Both the position numbers and the translations under genes were made by a program. A stretch of DNA of 64,000 bases from Parus major (lineage: Eukaryota; Chordata; Aves; Passeriformes; Paridae), in contig NC_031770.1 of NCBI RefSeq assembly GCF_001522545.3, positions 90,848,339 through 90,912,338 on the forward strand. The letters run 5' to 3'. Below, piece by piece: positions 38,425 through 49,661 of this stretch (within the stretch, counting starts at the first letter, position 1; every line of letters begins with the position of its first letter). Under the pieces are notes generated by a model. It saw only the letters and a program-made list of their open reading frames with translations, had not been told where the DNA came from and did no database searches.

Positions 38425-38438
38425 GTTGCTATGGAAAC
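38425..38438 (+). promoter_or_regulatory. Candidate RFX X-box
   Basis: GTTGCTATGGAAAC is a near-palindromic match to the RFX consensus (GTTRCCNNRGYAAC-like half sites). It is an isolated site without a recognised promoter. Function is inferred from the motif only. Confidence 0.35.
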
Positions 38439-39311
38439 TGTAACATGCAGCTTCCTGACTTGATGCGTGCAAAATTTCAGCATTAATATCACGCTGATAC
38501 ATATTTTCACTTTTTTCCTTCACTCGAATAGGTGAAGATGGAGGTTGCATGTAATAATATGTCCATTCAACTTATATAGCTCTGTCATGCCATCTAGTAT
38601 TTTTTGTTAGCTGCAAGAGTACATGTAGAGGTTTACAGATGCTTTACTATATTAATGCTGCAGTGAAAAATTAAATGTCCTAAGCATAGGTTTTTTAAAA
38701 TGGAAGGAAGATGATCTATGCACTAGTGTATCTTATAGAAGGGTCAGTGGATAATCATGGATATACAGAAAAGTACCATACATGAAACACAAAGATCATG
38801 AAATAAGCCCTGTAAAAGGGGTGAAATTTATTTGCACAAGTGGCTATAATTCTTGAGTTAGTTTGATTATCAAGTCTTGTCACTGGGGTTTATGTGCAGC
38901 CACTGTAAAGTGTGTACTCTTCTCCAGATAGACGTCTATGGCATGTGAGGTGTGAAAACTGTAATGTATAAAAACTTCATGGTGAGAGCCAGTGTGCTGA
39001 GAATCAGCTTATTTCCCCATGCAGAAGAGCACAGTAGCATAGCTGTGGCTGAGGTGATAGTGTTGAAGCAGCTCCAGCACCAGACACCATTTAGGCCTAC
39101 ATGCAGCGAGCACAGGTAATTTAAATAGATAATTTAACAGATAAAAGATAATTTAAAGCTTCTTCAGATTTTCTGTGTTGCATTGCACTAACATGACTGT
39201 CTAACATGCCCTGAAGTACTAATGAATTCAAAGGTAATAAAATACCTAGGAAAAAAAATACAATTTGAGATTCAATGTAATTATTGTTTTTCAGGATCTC
39301 CAGGGCTTGTG

Positions 39312-39351
39312 TTTTGTTGCTGGGAGAGCATAATACCTTTTAGCAACAAAA
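39312..39351. repeat. Perfect 10-bp inverted repeat, 20-nt loop
   Basis: TTTTGTTGCT (39312-39321) pairs with AGCAACAAAA (39342-39351). The arms are partly low-complexity, so chance is plausible. Confidence 0.7.
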
Positions 39352-39893
39352 AATCATGAAGTACATCTTGAGAGAATGACTGAAAATGTGGATGAAGTAG
39401 GATGGGGAACCACAAAATTACATTTCTTATTGTGACTGTATATGGAAGCACAGTACTGGAGCTCCCAAGACAGAGGTAGATAAATGATTCAGGCCTGTAC
39501 TAGGGTTGATTGAACGAGCAGTTTCAAATTGTGCTGTCTTGGTAGTAATGTTTTTGTATGATATAGTATAGACAGAGGTCTCCATCATTTTTAATCACTT
39601 TGTATGACCTTGGTGAGAGCAATGTTACACAACAGTGCTTTAAAGAAGTGTGTCTGGTTATTGTCTATAGAGTGGGGTTTAGTAGTTCTGGCTTTACTTC
39701 ACTGTACTACTTTCATTAACACTTACCTGTCCAAGTCTCAGTGTCAGTCATCTCTGCAAGTAGAAGCTGGCATGTAAAAGGTTCTTTAATACCTGTCAAA
39801 GTTAGTAAAAGTTAACTGCACAAACTTCTGAATATTCAGTGTATAATAAGAGAACATGAGAGCTACACAGAGAAACTTAATTTTTTGCTTTTG

Positions 39894-39901
39894 TGACGTC
39901 A
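39894..39901. promoter_or_regulatory. Full palindromic CRE (TGACGTCA)
   Basis: An exact CREB/ATF full site containing a CpG, in otherwise CpG-depleted DNA. No TATA box or exon is evident nearby, so its activity is unknown. Confidence 0.35.
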
Positions 39902-40178
39902 TTTCATTAGCATATAGATTTTATTTCCAGAGAAAACTTGTAAAATAATGAACTAGTTTGATAACAAATGAAACTGAATGTTAGCACAATATTTTTGGAA
40001 ATGTTCAGAGATCTTAGGTTTGGCTGTTTGTTGGTTGTATTTTGAAATTTCTTTTATTCTTGTCTATATTATCATATGTAGTTACATATATTCAACATTT
40101 GTCATTTCTTTATAGCTCTAATTTTTCTGGAGTTCAACAATTTCTCAAAGTATGAAATGCTAGGGTCATTGTTATGCC

Positions 40179-40219
40179 AAAAAGAAAAAGAAAAAAAAAA
40201 AGAAAAAAAAAAGAAGAAA
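40179..40219 (+). repeat. A/G-rich simple repeat (poly-A with G interruptions)
   Basis: About 40 bp of A with scattered G. A T-rich tract near 40302-40335 is roughly complementary, so the pair could fold together. Confidence 0.85.
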
Positions 40220-40833
40220 TTTACTCTGGTAAACCTTTTGGTAAGAGGATAAAAGAATTATTTATAAGATGTCTTTAAATTAATTCTTGTGTATGTTCTG
40301 ATTTCTTTTTTTCTGGTTTGTTTTTTTTTCTTTGGATTTGAAGTCCAAAAGTTGGGGAGTCTTTTAAACAGCACAGCTGATAGATGTGCTTGTGTGGAAA
40401 GCAATATTCTAGAACTCTCATGACATTTAACTAGAATGAGCATTTTGAAATTTTTTCTAGTAGAGCTCTTTTAAGCTATTTTGTGGTGTCAGTCATCAAC
40501 CAGTTAAGTGCAGTAATGGCATAAGTTATCATCTCATTCCTAAAATATTGTGGAGTTTAATGTAAACAGTTTGCAAATAAGTTTCAGGCTATTAGTTGTT
40601 TATTTGTTTCTTTAATATTTTTAATAAGCAACTTTTATATTAGTAAGGTGTGTATGACAGTAAATGATTGTCAAGGGGATAATTTAATCCTGATTTTCAG
40701 TGGCTGACTGCATTTATAGTCAAAAGGTGGTGTAACTCCTGCTATCTCTAATTTATCTGTCTTGGCTCCTGAGAGCAGTGAAATTGCTGTGCATAGGCTT
40801 AGGTACCAAATAAATAAATGTGATTACACATAT

Positions 40834-40854
40834 ATTTAGCTTCAAAAGCTAAAT
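40834..40854. repeat. Perfect 9-bp inverted repeat, 3-nt loop
   Basis: ATTTAGCTT and AAGCTAAAT are separated by CAA. It is AT-rich and short, and may be chance. Confidence 0.7.
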
Positions 40855-42650
40855 CTCACCTTTTTTTTTTTCATTTGTCAAAAGCAGCAAAGTCAGCAGC
40901 AACAAAATTTTCTCTCAAATCTGTGAGAAATATGAGCAAAATTTTATGTAAGTAAAATCTTTCAAATATTTCCCTTTGCCCTGCAGTGAGAGGCAGGAAG
41001 GAAGCTATTGTTTGATCACAGCTACGAAATACAAGCATCATCTCTCTTCCATTGGGTGTAAAATTATTGTGTGTCCCTTTCAATTGTCCTCTCCTCTCCA
41101 AAATTCATGAAATGAAAACATCATTAAGTGAAGGGATATTTATAGAAAACTAACTTAATAAAAATGCTTAAAATTAAATATTTATTAATTTCTTTTTCAT
41201 AGTTTTAATAATATAGTCAAATATATAAAACATAATGTCAGAGGAATCTCATGAGATAATAACCCTAAATCACTGTGGCATCACTGAATCTCATCTGAAC
41301 TGTTTTCAGGCACCATCAGGTGCTCAGCGATTGCTAAGAAATTGAGACACAGCACAAAGTCTTCATGGAAATTCTGTGCCTTATTCATTTCCTCCTTTGT
41401 ATTACAAAAATACTTTCCCTCCTCTCTAGAATATGTCTTAGTTTGTCTGATTATTTGTAGCAGTGTCTGTAAAGCCCTTGTGCAGCTATTTGCTTTCATT
41501 GGCTGCCTTGTCTTTTCAGCTGAAGATTAAGATTGGTTGTGTTACGGTTTTCAGAAATGCACAAATAATTTGAAGTTAAGTACTCTGTAGCTGCTATCTT
41601 CAAAGAATTATTCTAATGCTGCGTGGCAAGGAGAAAGGTGTTCCCACACCTAATTGTCATAATTCTCCCACAAGCTAGATGAAACATTTCTTATTTTGTG
41701 CTGTGTTGGTACAAGAGGAATGACTAAAAAGCCATTGAGGAATTCTTTCATAGCTTGAATCACAGCAACACAAAGCCAACATGTTGGCTTTCTGATTGCC
41801 TCCTGTGTACTCTTATGTATAGGTTATGCAAGGAGGAATGAAATGACATGGCAGAATGCATTTCCTGCTGTGTAGTAGCTCTACTGATTCTGCTAAGACT
41901 CTCATGAGAAACAGTGCCAACTTCTGGGGCCTCATTTGTTCCCTGCAGTTTGAGATATACGTTCTTGAAAAAGGAGAGGTTGGAGAAACATCAAGTTCCT
42001 TTTTAAATTGATTTCACAAAAACTCAATTAAATGATGATTTGATCTTATGCAGCAGAAATATTATTTGCCTGGCAGAAGTAACAGTAAGACTTCAGACTG
42101 AGTAGCACTCCTGTAGCTGTCTGGATATGTTTCATAGGCATGTGTGCTGTGAAAGACTTGAGGTTTTACTTGCATCTTTACAAAAGACACATGAGACTGA
42201 GAACTGGAGCTTTAGGCTTAAAGTAGTCTGAAGGAATGACTTTAAGTCCTGAAATTGGTATCCAACTCCTGTTGGATTTAGGATAACACTCGTAACAGGG
42301 TATAGGTACTATGCTGCTTAAAGAGGCACAGATAGGTTTTATCCTTTTAGATCCAGTGGTAGGTGTTTGTTCCAAGTGCCTTTTGAAGTCAAAGCAGGGT
42401 TTTTGCTATTGCTATGAAGAATGCTGGTCTCTTGAAAATTAATCCTTCAATTCATTGTTTAGAAAATGAAATGGCCACTGTGTATCAGAATATTGGGAAG
42501 ATTACTGTGAACTAACTGCTGGCATGTTCAGGACATACAGGCACACCCTCGAAGTTTAAAGAAAAGTAATCTGATTGTATGAGTTTCCTGTGCCTCTTTT
42601 TCAGCTTTTCCTAACTTGATACTTCAGTCTCCATACAGCTCTCATGCTGA

Positions 42651-42826
42651 TGTCATAAACTGGGCAGTTTGGTATGACATAATTCCAGCCTCTTTGAATT
42701 AGTGGTGGCAGTTAGATTATTATTATTGATAATGCCTGCAGGCAGGGAACCATTAAGGTGTCATAAACTTAGCAACCTTGTATGACATAATACTAATATT
42801 TTAAATTTAGTTGTTACACTTAGGTT
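42651..42826 (+). repeat. Diverged 108-bp tandem duplication carrying a palindrome
   Basis: A 33-bp block at 42651-42683 recurs at 42759-42791. In both, TGTCATA at the start and TATGACA near the end are conserved and are reverse complements of each other. In the first copy AACT/AGTT gives a nested inner stem. Similarity continues for about 30 bp beyond each block ('ttgaattagtggtggcagttag' versus 'ttaaatttagttgttac' plus 'acttag'), which indicates duplication of a unit of about 108 bp. Confidence 0.75.
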
Positions 42827-43388
42827 GCATCCCAAGAGTCCCTATTCTCATACTTGCTTGTGTGAGAGGATAGGATGCATCTTTTCTAAGAATTCTAAAT
42901 CCTGTATTTCTTAAAACATTTGATTAACATTTTCCAGTAGTATATATGGCAGAAATATTTTCCATTTGATGTTTTTAAGTAGAAGATAACAAGTAATACG
43001 AGAGCATCTTTTCAGCAGCTTTCATAGCTTTCAGTATAACTTAGAATGTATGATTGATAACTGGATGAACTAGGGTTCAAACCAGATAGAAGCAACTTTT
43101 TCCACATTTTGGAATTTAATGTCTACAAAGAAACTTTAATAGGAGGTTAAATCATAAATACATGGGATAAAAATTTTAATTTGCTTACTAATTTTACATT
43201 TTAAGACTGTGACTAGGAAGGGAAGAGTTTTAACATATGCATGCACAGTGGTCAGAGTGTAAAGAAGTTTAGCAAATTTCTGTTTACCATTGATATTCTG
43301 CATGTCATGGGAGCAGTAAGTCAGGATTATTGGCATGCATATGAAAGTTCATTCACCAAAGGATATGCTTTTGATGTATTAGCTAGCT

Positions 43389-43475
43389 AAAAATGCAGAG
43401 AGGAATTTGGCAGAATTCTTCAAAGGAAGATGAATAAAAATGCAGGGAGGAATTTGGCAGAATTCTTCAAAGGAA
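43389..43475 (+). repeat. 47-bp tandem duplication
   Basis: Copy 1 starts at 43389 and copy 2 at 43436. They agree over 40 bp with one A/G difference, so the duplication is recent. The shared part contains 'aggaatttggcagaattctt'. A T run follows directly. Confidence 0.95.
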
Positions 43476-46400
43476 TATTTTTTTTTTTGAAACTTTTTTC
43501 TAAAAAACATCAACAATTCCTTGGACTCTTTGGGTTATAAAAAAAATTTAAATTTCTCCACAGAGAGTCCAGCATTGCTTCTCAGTATCTGAAAATGCCA
43601 CTATTTGCTGTGGTGTAGGCTTTAATTCAGCTTGTAGGTACATAAATGTCCCCTGCTGATTTTGAACAGCAGGTTTGGAAAAACATTTCTCTGAGAATTT
43701 TTGGAGTGTGTGGATTACAGATAGTGGCATACCTAGCTAAAGAAAGAGATAAAGAAATCAGATATCATACTGACGTAGATCTCTTTGAGAGCAGCTAGTA
43801 TGCTTTGTGACTGAATTTAGTATTTTGACTCAGATGTATAAACAGACAAGGAACAACATTACAGTAAGTTAAGCCAGACAATGTATCATCAAAATTAAAG
43901 AAGTGTGCTGTAAAAATGGGAATCCAGCAAGTAGTGCACATAGAATTTGATCTTCTAAGGAACAAAGCTTGAAAGTCACAGCTCAGTCAAATGACACACA
44001 AAGATCCAGTTGCAGCTAGCTCTGTGAGGACTGTAGAAGGATGCAGAACCAACCAACCAGAAAACCAGCAGGTATCAAAGCTTGTAATTAAACCACATAG
44101 TGGACAGAATTAGAGATTTTAGCTGGTCTAGTGGTAGTGGTCACAAGGCAAACCATTTAAAGTAACCATGGGAAATTCAGTGTTGCTTTTCAGTGACTCT
44201 TCTGGAAATGCTGAGTAGCCAGAATTAAAGAAATTACATAGGAAGGAATAATACAATGTTGACTTTTAAGATCTTTGCATATTTTCTTCATCAGCAAGAA
44301 ACAAAAAATTAGGGAAATAAAATGTCTTGTACTGTGTTGTTCACCTGCTGCCTACTGATGTTGCTTTCCTGCTGTCTTCTCCATCTGCTTTAAATTAATT
44401 TCTGAAATATGCCCTCCTTAAAATAAGTTTTTAATTTCATAAGGAAAAAAATAAGAAATAGCAAACACAAGGACTTTTTGTTGAATTGCAAACAATTAGA
44501 ACACGATGGGGAGAGAAGCAAGGGAAGAAAAACACAATACCAATTATGAATCATCTAAAAAGGTAATAAAATCTGTCAGGTTCTTGGATTTATATAAAAA
44601 TTTTCAGTTGTCTTTTCCAGAGAAAACTGATATTTTAATTAACAAAACTTGTCATTAGTGGTGGCATTAGGATTTTACTTGGTGTAACCAAAATTCTGTC
44701 TTAAGATATTAATAGTAGTTAAAAAATGTAACAGTATATTTGTCATGAAGACATAAGAAACAGCCTAATTCAGCAATACCCTTACTTTTATTCACTCACT
44801 TTGCATTTCACCTGTTTGGTTTCCCTAGGAACATGAGACCTATCCATGTCTGCTAATTGAATTCTCATCTCTAACACTTCATACCCTTTATACATATATA
44901 TTCCTTGAGCAGACAGGTAATTTTATTTCTACTTTGAGCTTATTGATCCTTAGTATATATATTTTTAATCCAATTCCTTACTTTTTTTTTGCTAAGGAGT
45001 CTCTTCAGCTCACATTTGTTTCAGTGACTGGATGTCACACATTTCTTCTCTATGAATTCTGGTCATGAAGGCTTATTGCTTATTGCATATAACTGTGTTT
45101 CTGTGGTTATATAGGTTTCTTTTACAAAAAAGTCCATTAAAATTACTGAAATGAGTGTGCATCTGAGTTAAGAGAGCTTATCAGAAACTTAATGACAGTT
45201 TTGGTCCTGCTTTTGTAGCAGTACAGTGTAGCTAAAGTGGAAGTGAAAAAGGACAGTTCTAATTGAAGGGTATATTGCATGTGCTTTGAAATTATTCTTT
45301 TAAGAACTGCAACCTTTTCTGCTGTAATATGTCGTTGTAGTAGCATAGCTTTGAAATTAAGCATGATGAAATTTACACACTATGTTAACCTTGCATAAAG
45401 GTTAGGAAGGAAAAATTTTCCATGTAAAATGTGTTAATTTTATCTTTGGCGTTCTGACTGAGGCTGCACAAACAGGCCTTAGCCCAAGTAGGAGGGAGAG
45501 CAGGAGTCTTCTGCCGAGCTCTGAATACACCCTCATGTTGAGTGACTGCTGTAAGGTCTTCTCATTAGCTAATGGGGTGGTATTCAGCAGATCACTCACC
45601 TTTGCCCACCTCATTCACTACCTGTTGAAATATGATGGACTACTCTTTCTCCATATATTTCTTGTCTTCTTCACTTGCTCTTTTCTGTAGTGTTTTACAT
45701 AACTGGCCTACAAAGCCAATTATTGTTTTCTTATGTTTGTATGTAATTAGAGATAAATTAGATTTGGCTGTTCTACAGGCTAGAGTAGTGCTCTATTTTC
45801 TGGGCAAGTGACTAATAACAAATGAATTTATAAAGGTCCACTAGATTTGTGGGGAAGAGTCTTACATGCTGCAGGAAAACATTTATTTCTTTCCTTGCTT
45901 TTCTGTTTCTTCAGAACTAAAGAAATATCCAGGAGCCCAAAAATATTTTAACATTCTAGCATTCATTTTTATTAATCACATGAAAACATATTCTATGTTG
46001 TTTTGAGGATAATTTCTGTTAGGTAAGAAAGAACACTTTGAAAAAATTACAAATTAAAACTCTGATTTCTCTGGTACATCTATTGAAAATTTAGGAGACT
46101 GAAGAAAACATTTTAGTCACCCATGCACCATACTCCAGAATGCTCTTTGTATACATTCAGTGTTTTAAGAGGGTTTGGGTCTTCTAAAAGTCTACTAACA
46201 ACACTGCTATTCAATTTAAGCAGTCGAGTAGACTAAAAGAAGCCAACAATTTTTCAGTCGTTAACAGAAACTCCTACAAGGGTAAGAAGTGAGTTTGTAA
46301 ATGCATTAAGATTTGGTGCTGGCAAATATGAACAAGCATTATGTTGTGCCCAGATTATGACCTCAAGCTGAGATGACCTGTCAGTCTAATGAAATGTTCT

Positions 46401-46654
46401 CCTTTGAATGTGCTGCAGTAATGTAAATGTCATGGTTTGCAAAGTGACTTCTGTCCATGCTTTGAAACAGTGATTCTTACATGACAAGGGAAAAAAGCCA
46501 GGTTACTCAAAATTTTACCACTTCTCTGTTTTATCTCATAGTATGTGCTCTAGTAAAATAGAAGGCTTAACTTGATGGTCATTGATTCTTAGGTAGAGCA
46601 TTATATGTCATGGGGACCCCAAATTTGGTCCCTTGAGTGCAGAAGAGAAGGCAA

Positions 46655-46845
46655 TAATCATGGTCCTGACTGTTGGCAATGATCACACTCCTAATTGGCA
46701 GCCCAGGAGGTGTTGGTTGTCTCTGCTACAAAGGTACACTGTTTATTCAACTTGTTGTTCCCCACAGGTTTAGGTGTTATATTGTCTCCAGTGTAGCACT
46801 CTGAATTTTTCTTTGTTGAACTGTATTGTTAATCTGCTTTGTGAA
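46655..46845 (-). mobile_element. Internal CR1 LINE fragment
   Basis: The plus strand shows, in order, blocks matching the reverse complement of CR1 ORF2: 'cactcctaattggcagccca', a 'tacactgtttattcaacttg' segment like 'cacactgctggctcatgttc' plus 'aacttg', 'ttgttccccacaggt', and 'ctgaatttttctttgttgaa'. A stretch present in full-length CR1 between the last two blocks is missing. Both ends are internal, and the copy is older and more diverged than the CR1 at 34826-36640. Confidence 0.7.
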
Positions 46846-49637
46846 GTATATTTTCAAAAAGGATTTTTTTAAAGTTTATAACAGTTTAAAATGCTTTATT
46901 TTTTATGCAAATAATTGTGAATTATAGACCTCCCTCATATTCTTTTCAGTCCCTGTAGCAAGCACTTCCTTATTTGTAAAAACACATGTTTATAGAAGTA
47001 ACAATTTTTAATTTAAGATTTAGAGTTTTTAGGGGATCAAAATTTATTATATCTCTCAGCACTGTATGATGTTGATTCAGTATTCAATACTAGAGAAAAG
47101 TGATTCAATATAACTCATATGCAAATATGTGGATTTTAATGGTTTCTAAAGGGAAGGAAATTATTTGGCTCTTTTTCATTCAACAATCTAAGAGCATATG
47201 TAAATGACACAAGGGAATAAAGTTTGGGCTACATACTTGCCCAGTTAAAGTGAGATAGAACAGTCACCAAGTCAAATACTACTGATGCTTAAAGTGCAAC
47301 ATAAATTACATGAAATTTGCACAGTCTGTACAACGAATTGAAAGTATGTTCAGCTGGAATTTTCCTCTCGGTGTTTGATGGTGTTTGTGTAAGTTGCCAG
47401 CAGTCACTGTGGCTCCAGTCATAATTACAGACAGGAACAGGAATCTCCAGAGATGCCTGAGAAAGGTCAGACGAATTGTTTTCCAGGCGTGCCTATCTCT
47501 GTATTGACTATGTGGAGCCTAAGGTTTCCTGCTGAAGATTACCTGCTGAAATTAAATGAGGCTCTCACACAAACAATTGAAAACACCTGGTAATCCATTT
47601 TAAATACTCACATACTAGAAGAAAGGGAAGTGCATTTTTCATCCAGATTACTCTTGCTTTACACTTCCAGTGTTTAATTTACCAAGTTCTCAAAGTTAGG
47701 GCACTTTTCTTCTAAGAAGAAAATCCACCATGAAGCTCTGCTTATTATATAGTTAACTATGAACCCTATTTTTGAAACATTAATAATAGTAATAAGAAGG
47801 CAATAGTGACAATTTATTTCTAAATAACTATTTAGGATTCTTTCTAAGGTGACAGCAACAGTATTTAGAACATAATATTCAGAAAACTTAATTCAGATTT
47901 ATGTATTCCTTGATTAATTCTTAGATTCATCACTATTCTGTATATACATATTTGTACCTAAGCCTAACAGCATATACTAATACTCTGTCTGATTCAGGAG
48001 TATTTTGAGACATTTACTGATAAATAAATTATTTTTCTTTTTAAAAAAATTATCTTGCTGCTTCAGTTTTATTCAAACAGAAGCATTTGTACAACTTCAT
48101 TTTCTGTTGCGTGTAACCCTACAACACCTCTTTAACAAATAAAGGAGTGCACTATACAGGTTCAAAGAGGTGGTACTGTTTTTGATTTTAAATTATAACA
48201 GCAAATGCAATAAGATTTTGTATTTCTTTCTTTTTTTATTAAAATAAGCTCATTTTCAAACAATGTACTTATCTTTTTTAATACTTGATACTGTCAAAGT
48301 CTTAGTCCTAGATGTTGCACAGGTCTTAAAATTTCTTATTTAGGGAATAAGACTATGTTTTGACATGGAAGCTGTAAATGCCTGTTAATAGCAATGGTGT
48401 GTAGACTACCACAATTTCATTATAATAACAGAAAAAGTATTGATAGATCTGAGTAAGGATACTGAAGATTTTGGGCAGTTATGTCAGTACTGTAGATTAA
48501 AGAAAAATATTAACAGAAATGTACTTATGTAAAAATAATCTCTAAAAATTTTTTAAGATGTTTTTACTGACTTAAAATATTTGGCCATGGGCTACTTGTG
48601 TATTCATTAAAATACAGACCCACCTTTAGACGCGTTCATATTTATATTCCCGTGCACCACCATACAATAAAGAAAATGAAGTATGGTATTTTCCAATGAA
48701 ATCAGATTAGTAATTTCAGGTATGCATGATTTGTCACTGCCAAATATTAGTATAATGAATTATATGTCTGGAACTCTGCTACTGCTTGAAAACAATACCA
48801 CAAAAAATAAGAAGATTGGAACTGGAACTCAGTCCCATGTGAAATTGGGAATTTGCTAAATTCCTTTGTAGTGGTTGAAATAATCATAAAAATGTAAGAA
48901 TAAAAATGTAGCTAGAAACTGGCTTGCTGCAGACTTCCAAGTCTCAGCTCTAATCTGATATTCAAGATATGACAATGGGCAGTCATAAAAGCTTGATGTA
49001 GATATTTGTTTCTAGTTCATTTCTGAATCTGTTTAGTCTTGTATTATAAAAAGTTGCATCTGAAGTCTCTCTTTTGTTTCAAATTTTTACACAGAATCAT
49101 TAAGGAAATTGGAGCTAAGTGTCTCAGTAACTTTGTGCTTGTTGTACTGCTGAATTTAATCGTAACTGTGTTGCATGCAGTCATTAGCACGACCAACATA
49201 TAAGCTTCACTGTGGACTGTATAAGTGATTTCTCCTGTGGATACTATCACTGGATCTTAAGCAAGCCTGCAGAGTAGATTTGACTTCATTTTTAAATACT
49301 AGTCTAATTATCCCTACAGAGTAAATTGCATGGTATTTAGTTTGACTACTTTGAAAGCCTAAGATCTGTGGCTGCTTTGCAGCAATTTAAAATTTGCATT
49401 TCCAGGGAGTTATTTAAACCAGATGTTTAACCACAAAATTGCTTTTATATCTCAACTTTTCACCTAGATAGGAATATCACTTATGAGTATATTGAGACAA
49501 ATGGAAATTATTGTTATACAGCAGATAGATGCTAAATATTGAAACCAGAGAAATATCTCAATTTTAGTCAGTGAATTTTCCAGATCCTTGTAAAAATAAC
49601 TCATTTGGTGTTTTGACGTTAAGGATTTCTGACCCCA

Positions 49638-49661
49638 ATATATATATATATATATATATAA
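49638..49661 (+). repeat. (TA)n microsatellite
   Basis: About eleven TA units without interruption. It falls inside a 130-codon minus-strand open frame, where it encodes an Ile-Tyr run; that argues against the frame being real. Confidence 0.95.

Larger units (their letters stand above)
37471..46654. other. AT-rich non-coding stretch
   Basis: No gene or clear mobile element. Short repeats, local duplications and candidate transcription-factor sites inside it are listed separately. Open frames are all under 100 codons and look random. Confidence 0.7.

Noticed and set aside
40179..40335. Large hairpin between the A-rich and T-rich tracts
   Set aside because: Both arms are low-complexity and the pairing is imperfect, so this is expected by chance.
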